Source: JAMQKA01 sp031569985 | GTDB taxonomy: Bacteria > Bacteroidota > Rhodothermia > Balneolales > Balneolaceae | DNA: 64,000 nt | Reading direction: 5' to 3' | Assembly (NCBI RefSeq): GCF_031569985.1 | Contig: NZ_JAMQKA010000018.1 | Span: forward strand, 46,677 to 110,676 | In this document: positions 25,900 to 36,500 of the stretch, in pieces | How the letters are laid out: each line of letters opens with the position of its first letter | Numbering within the stretch: the first letter of the stretch is position 1 | Made by a program: the position numbers and the translations under genes | The notes under the pieces: generated by a model | Told to the model about the DNA's origin: nothing | Seen by the model: only the letters and a program-made list of their open reading frames with translations | Databases searched by the model: none

Positions 25900-27576
25900 A
25901 TGTCTGCAAAATTAGTTCACTACGATATGGAAGCCCGCGATGCGCTAAAGCGCGGCGTTGACAAGCTGGCGAACGCTGTCAAGGTTACGTTGGGCCCACG
26001 TGGACGCAACGTTGTAATTGAAAAATCATTTGGTGCACCTACCGTAACCAAAGACGGTGTGACGGTTGCAAAAGAGATCGAGCTTTCCAACAAGCGAGAG
26101 AATATGGGAGCTCAGATGGTGAAGGAAGTTGCTTCCAAAACCAGTGACAATGCCGGTGACGGTACGACAACCGCTACTGTGCTTGCACAATCCATTATTC
26201 AAACCGGTCTGAAAAACGTTACTGCCGGTGCGAATCCGATGGAACTGAAACGGGGCATTGAACAGGCCGTTAACGCTGTCATTGCTAATCTGCGAGAGCA
26301 AAGCAAAGAGATCAGCGACCGCAGCGAGATTGCCCAGGTTGGAACCATTTCTGCCAACAACGACGAAGCGATCGGCAACCTGATTGCTGACGCGATGGAA
26401 AAAGTGGGCAAAGATGGCGTGATCACCGTTGAAGAAGCCAAAGGTACCGAAACCTATCTCGAGACGGTCGAAGGTATGCAGTTCGACCGCGGTTACCTGT
26501 CACCATACTTTGTGACAAATTCTGAAACGATGACCGCCGAGATGGAAGAGCCTCATATCCTGATCTTCGACAGTAAGATCTCAAACATGAAGGATCTGCT
26601 TCCTATCTTGGAAAAGGTAATTCAAACCAGCAAGCCCCTGCTGATTATCGCTGAAGATATCGAAGGCGAAGCGCTGGCTACACTGGTTGTTAACAAGCTG
26701 CGTGGTTCCCTGAAGATTGCCGCTGTTAAAGCACCAGGCTTTGGTGACCGACGCAAGCAGATGCTGGAAGATATCGCTATCCTTACCGGTGGTACCGTGA
26801 TTTCTGAAGAGCGCGGCTACAAACTCGAAAATGCTACGCTCGATTATCTCGGTACTGCTGACCGCATCAACGTAGACAAGGATAATACCACTATCGTTGG
26901 TGGCCAGGGTAACGACAAAGATATCAAGGCCCGCATCAACCAGATCAAAGGCCAGATCGAAACCACGTCTTCTGACTACGACCGTGAGAAGCTGCAAGAG
27001 CGTCTTGCCAAGCTGAGCGGTGGTGTTGCAGTGCTGAACATTGGTGCTGCTTCCGAAGTAGAGATGAAAGAGAAAAAAGCCCGCGTTGAAGATGCCCTGC
27101 ACGCAACCCGTGCTGCTGTTGAAGAAGGCATCGTGCCCGGTGGAGGCGTCGCTTTCATCCGTGCTCAGAAAGCACTTGAAGGTCTGGAAGGTGAAAACCC
27201 GGATCAGGAAGTTGGTTTCGATATCATCCGACGAGCTCTTGAAGCTCCGCTCCGAACTATCGCCAACAACGCTGGTGCCGAAGGCTCTATCGTTGTACAA
27301 AAAGTGCGTGAAGGTAAGGATGCATTCGGTTACAACGCACGTACCGAAGTGTATGAAGACCTGATCAAAGCTGGCGTTATCGATCCTACGAAAGTAGCTC
27401 GAACTGCTCTCGAAAACTCTGCTTCTGTTGCCGGCCTCATGCTGACGACCGAAGCCATTGTGTCTGACAAGCCTGGCAAAGGCGACGATGACGATGACGA
27501 CGGACCTGCCGGCGGCGGTATGCCTGGCGGAATGGGCGGCATGGGAGGAATGGGTGGCATGGGCGGCATGATGTAA
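25900..27576 (+). CDS. groL: Chaperonin GroEL
   Basis: This 558-residue group I chaperonin forms the double-ring ATP-driven folding chamber. The nucleotide region TLGPRGRNVVIEKSFGAPTVTKDGVTVAKEI, the DGTTTATVLAQ motif and the C-terminal flexible tail of Gly-Gly-Met repeats are present. It forms a two-gene operon with groES and ends at a strong terminator. A long antisense open frame through it is a codon-bias shadow. Confidence 0.97.
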   Translation: MSAKLVHYDMEARDALKRGVDKLANAVKVTLGPRGRNVVIEKSFGAPTVTKDGVTVAKEIELSNKRENMGAQMVKEVASKTSDNAGDGTTTATVLAQSIIQTGLKNVTAGANPMELKRGIEQAVNAVIANLREQSKEISDRSEIAQVGTISANNDEAIGNLIADAMEKVGKDGVITVEEAKGTETYLETVEGMQFDRGYLSPYFVTNSETMTAEMEEPHILIFDSKISNMKDLLPILEKVIQTSKPLLIIAEDIEGEALATLVVNKLRGSLKIAAVKAPGFGDRRKQMLEDIAILTGGTVISEERGYKLENATLDYLGTADRINVDKDNTTIVGGQGNDKDIKARINQIKGQIETTSSDYDREKLQERLAKLSGGVAVLNIGAASEVEMKEKKARVEDALHATRAAVEEGIVPGGGVAFIRAQKALEGLEGENPDQEVGFDIIRRALEAPLRTIANNAGAEGSIVVQKVREGKDAFGYNARTEVYEDLIKAGVIDPTKVARTALENSASVAGLMLTTEAIVSDKPGKGDDDDDDGPAGGGMPGGMGGMGGMGGMGGMM

Positions 27577-27624
27577 GATCGCCTTTCCATTGACCACTCA
27601 GACCAACTAGCGTCTGAATAAATT

Positions 27625-27663
27625 AAAGCCTCACTTCCTTTTCGGGAGTGGGGCTTTTTTTAT
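27625..27663 (+). terminator. Rho-independent terminator after groEL
   Basis: AGCCTCACTTCC and GGGAGTGGGGCT pair with two G-U wobbles around a TTTTC loop, followed by a run of about eight T. Confidence 0.9.
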
Positions 27664-27869
27664 TACCGTTCCGAACAGTTTTATAGAGCTTATATCGTTG
27701 GGGCACGTTGCACCGTGCCCGTACATTCAACCTGGCAATCCAGGGATTTACTCTGTTTCGATCTTTATCCAACAAAAAGTTAGGGCAGTATGGTTTTGAG
27801 AAGGGGTATCTATTTTATTAAAAAGGCCTGCCGGGCTTATAAAATTAGTCAGGCTTGTGGATTGGAAAA

Positions 27870-27990
27870 CGCTGCGCACCGTTTTAAAAATGTTGCGCAG
27901 CGTCGAGGTAAGAGTTGCGCAACTTTTGATTAAATCCTGTGCAACGTTTCGATTAATGTTGGGTATGTTTTCTCTAACTGATGCGCAGCA
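27870..27990. repeat. Second cluster of TGCGCA palindromic words
   Basis: TGCGCA occurs at 27873, 27894, 27916 and 27982, with a TGTGCAACG variant between. The style matches the cluster at 609-690. It is probably a dispersed intergenic repeat family of this genome. Confidence 0.55.
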
Positions 27991-28121
27991 TTTGGAAAAC
28001 TATTGCCTTTTTTCGGATTCGAGGTTATCCAGCATTGTACTGAGAGGAGGGAGATATTCCTTAAAAAAACCTGCCAGGATTTGGAAACCTGACAGGTCTG
28101 AAAATAAAGAAAAAACGACTG

Positions 28122-28982
28122 TTATCTTCCGGTAGAACCAGCGTGCATGTTTTTAGCTTCATCGGCCAGGCTTAGCACGGCATCCCGATAAAGGCTGCTG
28201 GGATTGTACCGAAGAACTGCCGTCTCGATGTTTCCGGTGCGCTCCTTGAAGTAAGAGAGGTAGTTGGCAATGGACAAAATATTGTTATCCACATCAAAAA
28301 TGTCACTTCCCACAAACCACTTGTTGATAGAGTAGGGGATGAACTGTCCATATGACATCGCCCCGGCGTAGCTGGATTTCAACTCAAAAACATCGATTTC
28401 ATTTCGTTGAGTAAAGTCCAGGAGCTCTTTTAGCTGGGCGCGGGCAAAATCTGCACGATAGTTAACTACATACATCGAGACATAGGAGTTGAAGGGGTTG
28501 TAACTGCCAAAGTTTTTACCGAAATCTGACTCAATACCGATAATGGCCGAGATCACATACTTGGATATCCCGTACCTGTTTTCGGCTTTGTTGAGTTGAT
28601 CTTCGTGGGTATTGACGAACTCCACGATGTTGCGCTGTTTGTGTTCAAACCCGAGTATTCTTTTGTAAGTCTCCAGGTCGAGCGATTTTTTTTCTGCCGA
28701 GTTTTTGAAGCGATCCCCGATTTTATCATAAATTTCAAACCGCTGATCTTGTAGCAGTGGTTCAATATTAAATCCCTCTTTTTTGAAATAATCGGCCAAT
28801 GCCTGCAACGCTTCATCGTATTTTTCCAGCGTCAATGAATCAGAATTGGGGCTTTTTTCATCAACAGTAACCACCGCTTGCGTGGCCAAAGGTTGTGTTT
28901 GACCGATGCTAAAGGTCCCAACCAGCAACATCAGTAAAAATGAACTGCATCTCCTGTAAAGAAACTGTAGATAAGTAGTCAT
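28122..28982 (-). CDS. Exported lytic murein transglycosylase (MltB/SLT_2-like)
   Basis: This 286-residue protein has a Sec signal (hydrophobic stretch about 13-26). Its catalytic core resembles MltB/SLT_2, with the catalytic glutamate in IGIESDFGKNFG, the NPFNSYVSMYVVNYRA region and the SYAGAMSYGQFIPYSI motif. It should cleave peptidoglycan between MurNAc and GlcNAc to form anhydro ends. It is the last gene of a long run on the minus strand, 147 bp from the GH20 gene. Confidence 0.9.
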   Translation of the reverse strand: MTTYLQFLYRRCSSFLLMLLVGTFSIGQTQPLATQAVVTVDEKSPNSDSLTLEKYDEALQALADYFKKEGFNIEPLLQDQRFEIYDKIGDRFKNSAEKKSLDLETYKRILGFEHKQRNIVEFVNTHEDQLNKAENRYGISKYVISAIIGIESDFGKNFGSYNPFNSYVSMYVVNYRADFARAQLKELLDFTQRNEIDVFELKSSYAGAMSYGQFIPYSINKWFVGSDIFDVDNNILSIANYLSYFKERTGNIETAVLRYNPSSLYRDAVLSLADEAKNMHAGSTGR

Positions 28983-29128
28983 AGATCACTCCAACTTGTG
29001 TTAACCGCCCTGCTTTTTTATTAAGATAGAAGATCCCGGAAATTTAGCAATGATCTTTACGATTTTTTATACAACGATCGGAACATTTTTTTATTGACTT
29101 GGTATAACGGCGCCCCCTGGGCATGGCG

Positions 29129-30799
29129 TTATTGATCGCTGAGGGCAGGCATCACGCCCCTGTAATGCTCAGCGGCATTGATATCCATGATGTCAAATCG
29201 CTCGAAATGGTGTTGCAGGCGCCTCCAAAATAGGGTGAAATTCTTCTTGGATTTGGGTGTCCAGTCCAGCTCGGCAATCGCCATGGCACGGGGATAGGCC
29301 ATGTACTCGGCCTTCTCGGCAGATTTGATATACTCGGTCCACACATTGCCCTGCGCTCCCAGGATGTATTTAGCTTCCTCCTCCGTCAGTTCATCCGGTA
29401 CCGGTTCAAAAGAATAAGTCTTTTCAAGCGGGGTAAATCCACCAATGGCAAGTGGTTCTGTTTCGGAGTCCGCTTGGTAATAGTCGAGATACACGTGGGA
29501 AGTTGGTGTCATCACCACATCATGACCCTGCTTTGCCGCTGCAATGCCTCCCTCAATGCCACGCCAGCTCATTACCGTGGCGTTGGGAGCCAGCCCCCCT
29601 TCAAGAATTTCATCCCAGCCTATAATCTGTCGCCCGTTGGCATTCAGGAATTTTTCCATCCGGGTGATAAAGTAGCTCTGCAGTTCGTGCTCATCTTCAA
29701 GGCCTTCACGCTCAATGACTTGTTGAGCCACATCGCTCTCCTCCCACTGGGCTTTGGGGGCCTCGTCACCTCCAATATGGATATATTCGCTGGGAAACAG
29801 CTGCATCGTCTCGGTCAACACATCTTCAAGGAACTGGAATGTTTCCTCTTTAGGGCAGTATATGTCTTCAAACACGCCCCAGGAGGTCTGCACTTGGTAA
29901 TCCCCATTTTCTTTACAACCGAACTGGGGATAGGCGGCCAGAGCGGCACTGGAGTGCCCGGGCATCTCGATTTCCGGGATAATCGTTACAAAGCGATCCT
30001 GGGCATATTCCACCACTTCACGAATCTCTTCCTGGGTGTAATAGCCGCCGTAACGCTCCCCGTCATAGACGCCCGACCCATAATGGCCGACCAGCGTAGA
30101 ATCTCGCCAGGCTCCCACTTCCGTAAGCCGCGGATACTTTTCTATCTCGATTCGCCAGCCCTGGTCTTCGGTCAGGTGCCAGTGAAACCGGTTCATCTTG
30201 TACATCGCCAGGATGTCGATATACTTCTTTACAAATTCTACCGGGAAGAAGTGGCGCGCTACATCCAGGTGCATGCCGCGATAGGGGAAGCGGGGATAAT
30301 CCTCAATCTCAACTGCCGGTATCGTCCACTCCACATTTTGCGGCGTCATCGAGGGATCGGTGTGTTCAATTTCTGGGGGAAGAAGCTGGCGCAGTGTCTG
30401 TATTCCATAGAAAACACCCTGGTGTGAGGGCGCTTGAATAGTGACGCCATTTTCATTTGAGTTCAGGGCATAAGCCTCCTCATTCTCGTATAAGGTGGCA
30501 TTTTCATCAATAGTGAGCCGGATGCTATTTCCCGTATCTCCGCTGGTGGCTACCTGCAGGTCATACCATGTAGCCGAATTTATGAGCTCAGCCAGTGTTT
30601 CACCAAGCTGTTGTAGTTCAGCATCGCCTTGATCTATCAGGATCGAAGTCTCGGGCGTGATGGTGAATTGTCCATCCTGAACTTCGGTTACCACCGGTTC
30701 CGGAATAATATTCAATCGATGACGCTCCAGGTCTGGTAGGTCACATCCCGCTAAAAATATTGTAATGAAAAGTGTTGCCAGTATTCGTTTACCCATCAT
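29129..30799 (-). CDS. GH20 beta-N-acetylhexosaminidase lipoprotein
   Basis: Taken from ATG at 30799 (or 30796) the protein has 556 residues and begins with a clean lipoprotein signal (IFLAGC). An earlier in-frame ATG at 30880 would bury that signal. An N-terminal GH20b domain is followed by the GH20 barrel with FPYRGMHLDVARHFFP, the KMNRFHWHLTEDQGWRIE segment and the catalytic Asp-Glu pair in HIGGDEAP. It removes terminal beta-GlcNAc or GalNAc. It lies in a block with GH29, GH109-like and DUF1080 genes, so it probably works on host- or animal-type glycans at the cell surface. Confidence 0.93.
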   Translation of the reverse strand: MMGKRILATLFITIFLAGCDLPDLERHRLNIIPEPVVTEVQDGQFTITPETSILIDQGDAELQQLGETLAELINSATWYDLQVATSGDTGNSIRLTIDENATLYENEEAYALNSNENGVTIQAPSHQGVFYGIQTLRQLLPPEIEHTDPSMTPQNVEWTIPAVEIEDYPRFPYRGMHLDVARHFFPVEFVKKYIDILAMYKMNRFHWHLTEDQGWRIEIEKYPRLTEVGAWRDSTLVGHYGSGVYDGERYGGYYTQEEIREVVEYAQDRFVTIIPEIEMPGHSSAALAAYPQFGCKENGDYQVQTSWGVFEDIYCPKEETFQFLEDVLTETMQLFPSEYIHIGGDEAPKAQWEESDVAQQVIEREGLEDEHELQSYFITRMEKFLNANGRQIIGWDEILEGGLAPNATVMSWRGIEGGIAAAKQGHDVVMTPTSHVYLDYYQADSETEPLAIGGFTPLEKTYSFEPVPDELTEEEAKYILGAQGNVWTEYIKSAEKAEYMAYPRAMAIAELDWTPKSKKNFTLFWRRLQHHFERFDIMDINAAEHYRGVMPALSDQ

Positions 30800-30914
30800 T
30801 CCTATCCCTGTTTTTTGTAGTGTGATTATGAGTTCAGTAGACGATGAAAAGGTGCGGTCCACCTCGATGGTGGGCTGCATTTTAGCTAATATCGGTACAT
30901 CCCATATTTATTAA

Positions 30915-32336
30915 TTACTCTCCGTTATATATTCCAATTTCATTGAGTGCAGCTTGCCCGTATGATTTCTCTATCACAATGCGAACCTGGTCCGTCATTA
31001 CGGGCTCAACCTTTAAAATGCGTTTGTGCCCGATCGTGGTGCCTTCGGTTATCTGGGTCCACTGGTTTTCTTCTTTTGCCAAGACCTTAAATTCTGCTAT
31101 ACGTTGTCCCAAGGGGATATATTCCTGCAGGACAATATGATTGAACCTGGTGGGCTGTGCCAGGGTCAATGTTAGTGTTGAACTCCTCGCCCCGCGGTCA
31201 GCCACCCAGAACGTATCCCATTCTCCGTCAGTGAGTGCTGAATGATCGGAACCACTTCCGGTTACACTCCGCCCGGCTGCCAGGTTGTCATCAAATATTG
31301 CCTCGACTCGTTCAGTAAACTCATTCAACCGCTCCACATCATTGGCGTGAAAACGTCCGCCGGGGGTGGGTGGGATATTGATCATCATGGTACAGTTTCG
31401 CCCGATCGACTTATAGTATATCTCCATCAGATCAGAGATCGGTTTAACCTGGTCGTCTTCTTCCTGGTGATAGAACCAGCCCGGCCGGATGGAGGTATTG
31501 CACTCACCCGGCACCCAATCTGGGCCCTGGGGTTCCCCCCTGTTGAGGTACTGGCCCTGTCCAGGTTTTCCAATGCTAACCGAATCGCGATTGATGGTGG
31601 ACCAGTTCGTTTCCCCGGCATACCCGTGCTCATTACCGATCCAGCGCACATCGGGGCCCTCATCCGAAAAGATGACCGCGTTGGGCTGTAGCTTGCGAAC
31701 CATGTTCCACCAGGCATCGAAGTCATATTCCATATCCTTTGCTCCCTCGCCCTTGGCACCGTCAAACCAGATTTCAGCAATCGGTCCGTAATTCGTCAGT
31801 AGCTCCTCAAGCTGATTCAAATAAAAATCGTTGTACTCCGGGGTGCCGTAGCTCGATTCATGCATATCCCACGGGGAAAGGTAGACCCCGAATTTGATCC
31901 CATATTTTTCACAAGCTTCAGCGACCTCCTTGACAATGTCTCCATTCCCGTTTTTCCATGGTGAGCTGCCTACGTCGTGCTCTGTATAATCACTGGGCCA
32001 TAAGGCAAACCCATCGTGATGCTTGGCCGTCAATACCAGTGTTTGGAATCCGTTTTCACTGAGCACCCGTGCCCACTGATCGGCATCAAACTTTTTGGGA
32101 TTAAAGATGGAAGGGCTCTCATCACCCGTTCCCCATTCGCGGTTCGTATAGGTGTTAACCCCAAAATGGACAAAAGCGATCTTCTCCTGTCGCTGGTATT
32201 CTACCTGTTCGGGTGTCGGGTGCGTAGCATCGCGTTGTATTCCCGCCGGGGCCATCGCCTGCTGTGCATGTAACTCCGTTGATAAAAACAATGAGAATGC
32301 AAGTATGATTATGTAGTCAAAGTATAGATTCTTCAA
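30915..32336 (-). CDS. GH29 alpha-L-fucosidase with C-terminal F5/8-type domain
   Basis: This 473-residue protein has a signal peptide ending near ELHAQ (residue 25), a GH29 barrel (about 40-335) and a C-terminal F5/8 type C-like carbohydrate-binding domain (about 345-473). The fucosidase marks HFGVNTYTNREWG, TAKHHDGFALWPS and the nucleophile D192 in IWFDGAKG are present. It should remove alpha-linked fucose from glycans. It lies 116 bp beyond the GH20 start and is transcribed in the same direction. Confidence 0.93.
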   Translation of the reverse strand: MKNLYFDYIIILAFSLFLSTELHAQQAMAPAGIQRDATHPTPEQVEYQRQEKIAFVHFGVNTYTNREWGTGDESPSIFNPKKFDADQWARVLSENGFQTLVLTAKHHDGFALWPSDYTEHDVGSSPWKNGNGDIVKEVAEACEKYGIKFGVYLSPWDMHESSYGTPEYNDFYLNQLEELLTNYGPIAEIWFDGAKGEGAKDMEYDFDAWWNMVRKLQPNAVIFSDEGPDVRWIGNEHGYAGETNWSTINRDSVSIGKPGQGQYLNRGEPQGPDWVPGECNTSIRPGWFYHQEEDDQVKPISDLMEIYYKSIGRNCTMMINIPPTPGGRFHANDVERLNEFTERVEAIFDDNLAAGRSVTGSGSDHSALTDGEWDTFWVADRGARSSTLTLTLAQPTRFNHIVLQEYIPLGQRIAEFKVLAKEENQWTQITEGTTIGHKRILKVEPVMTDQVRIVIEKSYGQAALNEIGIYNGE

Positions 32337-32500
32337 GGGCTTTTATTTAAAATTAAGTTTTCGAGTCCACCATTATCTCCACAATTTAACACTAAGTTAC
32401 ACAAAGAAGGCACGAAGTCACCCTGAGACTCCACAAATCTTGAGGTACTCTGTGCATACTTTGTGTTACTCTGTGTAATAGTCTTATTGCTGAAGCTAGA

Positions 32501-33451
32501 TCACATCGAAACATTCGTAGCAGGTGTTATCGTAATATTCCTGAATTCAATCGGTCCATGATCTCCCTGAAGCATGATCGGTCCGGGTTCGCCTTCGTTG
32601 CTGTCAAGTGCACCACCGGTGATGCCGGGGATCGGTCGATTGCAAATTACTTCCGTGCCGTTAAGTACCACCGTTACCATGCGGCCGGTCAGGGTGATGT
32701 CATAGCTCTGCCATTCACCTGCTTTTTTAGCAGCATTTACAGTCGGGTCAATAAAGCCATAGATTCCGCCGATATAGTGGCTTTCCGGCTCTTCGCCGTA
32801 GTTGTCTGCAATCTGGGCTTCATAACGACCGCGCAGGTAGACACCACTGTTACTGCCCTCTGGATAACGGAACTCAACGTGCAGTTTGAAATCGCTGAAC
32901 TTCTGCTTGGTCACAAGGTTGCCACCCGACTTCTGGTTTACAAGGATTCTATCCTTCATCTGAAACTGGTTGTTCTCGGCGAGCTCCCACTTAGAAAGAT
33001 TTTCATCCAGCAAGTTTATCGGTTCGCCCCATACCGGCTCCTCTTCCCGATCGAGCGAAGGCGCACGCACGGCAGTCCATTCCAGCTTGTTACCATTTGG
33101 TCCTGTTGTCCACCCTTCCAGCTTGTCGCCGTTGAGTTCAAATTCAAAATGGGGATCTTCGTCATACGGCGTCCATTGTGGCGGGATGGTGAAGCTGTAG
33201 GTACCGTTGGAAAAGTTGATTTCAGAGATAGGACGTGCACTGCCGGCCGGACCCACAAATTGTCCGATCAATGCCTGGTTGCCGGAGGTCTCAATCTCCA
33301 GCCAGGATGGAAGCTCCCCGTTGGGTGTTTGCAGGGTGATATCCCATTTGCCTGCCGCCTCAGCTCCCATGATACCCGATTGGGCAAACGCTGTGTTCAG
33401 GGATAACAGGAGGACAATAAAAAGCGATAGAAGTGTCTTTGATACTGTCAT
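32501..33451 (-). CDS. Exported DUF1080 (3-keto-disaccharide hydrolase-like) protein
   Basis: This 316-residue protein has a Sec signal (cleavage near AFAQS, residue 24), an N-terminal beta domain (about 30-135) and a C-terminal DUF1080 laminin-G-like domain with INLLDENLSKWELAENN, SNSGVYLRGRYEAQI and the PIMLQGDHGPIEFRNI ending. DUF1080 is now linked to hydrolysis of 3-keto-glycosides made by Gfo/Idh/MocA-type oxidoreductases. Two such oxidoreductase-fold proteins are encoded a few kilobases away, which supports a 3-keto route. Its natural substrate is unknown. Confidence 0.85.
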   Translation of the reverse strand: MTVSKTLLSLFIVLLLSLNTAFAQSGIMGAEAAGKWDITLQTPNGELPSWLEIETSGNQALIGQFVGPAGSARPISEINFSNGTYSFTIPPQWTPYDEDPHFEFELNGDKLEGWTTGPNGNKLEWTAVRAPSLDREEEPVWGEPINLLDENLSKWELAENNQFQMKDRILVNQKSGGNLVTKQKFSDFKLHVEFRYPEGSNSGVYLRGRYEAQIADNYGEEPESHYIGGIYGFIDPTVNAAKKAGEWQSYDITLTGRMVTVVLNGTEVICNRPIPGITGGALDSNEGEPGPIMLQGDHGPIEFRNITITPATNVSM

Positions 33452-33588
33452 ATGGTCAAATTGTGTGGTAGTGTATTTTAATTTTATAAGAACTCTTTTA
33501 CTAACTAATAAGAACTTAGGCCAAAGCTTGTTATATCTGCGAAATCTGTGGCTTATTCGAAATTTGTAAACGGGAAGTAAATGTTATT

Positions 33589-36500
33589 TTATTTGATCTC
33601 AGTAATCTCAATATTCCGAAATTCCACCCTGGAGTTATGATTCTGAAGGCCGATATAGCCTTTTCTCTGTTTCAGGCCGGGATGTTCTCCCACCTTTTTC
33701 ATGTGATTAATCAAGTTCGTGCTGATAACGAGTTGTCCATTTAGCGCTACCTTTATTTTAGGTCCATTGGCAACAATCTCCATTTTTTGCCATTCGCCTG
33801 CCTGTTTACTCACATGTTTGGACGGGGCTTTGACATCATAAATGCTGCCGGTGTACTGCCAGGGTTCCAGGCCGCCATACTGCTCTGCGTAATCGTCCAA
33901 CAGCTGAATTTCGATACCCTGGAAAGCGGGATCTCCCTTGTGAGGGGCGCGTAGAAATACGCCGCTGTTGCCGCCCTCCGGTAACCGGTACTCGAGCACG
34001 AGCTTAAAGTTGTCATACATCTTATCGGTTGAGAGCCAGCCGCCACCAGAGCCTTTTTCCCATTCTTGGCCATCGCCTTCGGTATAGAGCAATCCATCGG
34101 AAGCGTTCCAGCTCCCCGCATTTCCACCGACTCGTTGCCAACCGGATAGATCTTTACCGTTAAACAGCGGTTCGGAGCCGAAAATATCGCGGATAAATAC
34201 ATTCTTAAAGTAGAGCGGAGTGTTGTGAGCCTGAAGCTCAATTTGCCCTTTCGAGTAGATCGGCTTATCCCGGTCCCAGTAGTTTTCAAGCACCACATTC
34301 GGGACCACGAGTTGTCCATTCAGGTGAACCGTCACACGCTCCCCGATCATCTTTATCCGCATCCGGTTCCATTCCCCGATGGCATTGTCGGCCGGAATCA
34401 GTGGCTCGCTCAGGTTTTTCTGGTTGTTATATAGTCCTCCAGAACCCACCGGGTTTTCGGTGATATCCCAGATCTGAACCTGGGGCGTTCCGCGGAGGTA
34501 AACCCCGCTGTCTCCTCCGGGTTCTATCTTCCAGTCAAGCAGCATTTCGAAATCTTTGTAATCTTTTTTTGTCACCAGGCTCTTTCCATTTCCGTCAAAG
34601 TAGAGTATCTCATCGCGGACTGACCAGTGCTGCTGCATCTCGATATTGGCCTCTTTTTGGGCTTTTGCTCGCTCCTCCGGGCTCATCTCAGCGCGTGTCT
34701 CGGGGTTTCCGAACAGGCCTTCCCAGCCTTCCAGGTTCTGTCCGTTGAACAAGGCCTTAAATCCTTCGGGGGGATGGTTCATGCCGCCACCATTTTCAGT
34801 ACCCATCGAATAATCCGGGTAAAATACATTTAGATCACGGATCTGAATGTTTCGGAAAGCTACTTCATCACCATGCCCGAGAAATCCAATGTGCCCACTG
34901 GGGCGAAGCAGTCCCGGATGCTCTCTTCCGTCCATTGCCTCCGGCGAACCCGCTTCTTCTATATCTGTATCGAGGATCGTCACCCCGTTGAGTTTTACTG
35001 TAATCTGTGAACCGTTGGCCACTACTTCCTGCGTGTTCCATTCGCCAGCGGGTTTGAGGTGACCGCGCTCGGCCGCTGCAACGCCGTATACTGAACCATG
35101 ATATTGGTAGGGTTCCAGCTCCGCGTATTTTTCTGCGGTATTATCAAGGATCTGCAACTCCATCGCCTGGTAGGCGGGATCGCCCTGTAACGGAGACCGA
35201 ATGGCAAGGCCGTTGTTGGCACCCGGCGTCAGCTTGAATTGGAAGCGAAGGATAAAGTCACTGTACTCTTGCTCCGTAAACAGATTCCCACTTTGCCCGT
35301 CTTTATGGATCAGGTTCCCATTTTGTACGGTATAGGCGTCAGTGGCACCGGTCCAGCCGGAGAGGTCTTCTCCATTAAAAAGCGAAGTGAAGCCTTCCGA
35401 CGCCTGTTGTTGGGTCTGAATTTCACTGATATAACCTTCAATTTTATTTTTTGTGGTTGAATCGGTGGTCGCTTCGAGCACCGAAAGTGCTTTATCTGTC
35501 CCGTCAAATTCCTCCGAAAAATCATAGGAGGGAGCCAGGATTTCAGCCGCAGCCCGCATTGCACTTTCCCTTATACTTTGATTGGCATTCCCAAAATATT
35601 TGGAAACGGTTCGCAAACTTGCCGGGGATTGAAAGTTAGAAAGAGCAGATATTAATGCTGTTTTTTGCTCGTCAGTCGTGGCAGAACTCATAGCCTGACT
35701 CAGATACGCCACTTTTTCTTGATCTGAATATTTCGACTCCCGAACCAGCCTCGTCAAACCCCGGATCAATTCCATTTTTTGTGAGGAAGAAGTCTCCCCA
35801 ATTACAGAAAGAAGTGGCTGGATGGCGTAACTGTCCGACCAATTCGCAAGCGCAGAAATTGCAGTTGACCGTACGGCTGGTTGCGAATGGTTGGTGAAGG
35901 GGATAACTGCTTCCACGGCTTGGTTACCACCAACTTCGGGCAGGATTTCGAGCAGTATGACAGCCTTTTTACTGGAAGTTTGGTTCAAAGCATTTACTAT
36001 CGGTGCAGCCCGGTTTTTGGCATCAGGGTTTCGATCGGCAATTGAGGCGATGGCCTTTTGGATGATTTCAATTTCCTCTTCTGTACGGCTGCTGTTCAAC
36101 AAGTTTATAATTTGTGGCAGGTCTTCGGGCCCGGCCAAATCGTCCAGTGCAAGGAGCATGGCGCGGCGGACCTCAGAACTTGAGCTGCTTAGCTGTCCCA
36201 GCACTTCATCCAAATATTCACTTTCCTGGCGTTCGGCCAGTACCTCCAACAGTGCCACTTTTGCGTGGTTTGATGTGTTCTCCCAACGTTCTGAAGCGGC
36301 TTCGAACATCGGATCAGAAGGGAGCTGAAGCAACGCTTGTTTAATCGCATCGATCTCTTGAGGCAATCGGGCGCGGTTTAGTGCAGTGAGGAGGCTGGGA
36401 AGAGCCTCTGTTCCAGCCAGTGAAACTGATGAAGAGACAGCCGCCAGGCGAACTTCTGGGTTTCGATCTTCCAAATACGGTTGAATGGCTGACCACGCAG

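Larger units (their letters stand above)
27577..28121. other. 545-bp intergenic region with terminator and repeats
   Basis: It contains the groEL terminator, a GGGCACG-CGTGCCC hairpin (27701-27720) and a TGCGCA-rich cluster (27870-27990). No coding sequence is supported. The small open frame starting at 27857 runs through the repeat cluster. Confidence 0.65.

Noticed and set aside
26581..27597. 338-codon open frame antisense to groEL
   Set aside because: It is an out-of-frame shadow of the strongly biased groEL gene, with no recognisable protein features.
29474..30427. 317-codon open frame antisense to the GH20 gene
   Set aside because: The opposite strand encodes a clear GH20 enzyme with intact catalytic residues, so the antisense frame is a composition effect.
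32380..32480. Tandem CTTTGTGTTACTCTGTG-like text as a gene or riboswitch
   Set aside because: It is low-complexity spacer text of a kind common between genes in this group, with no coding or structural signal.
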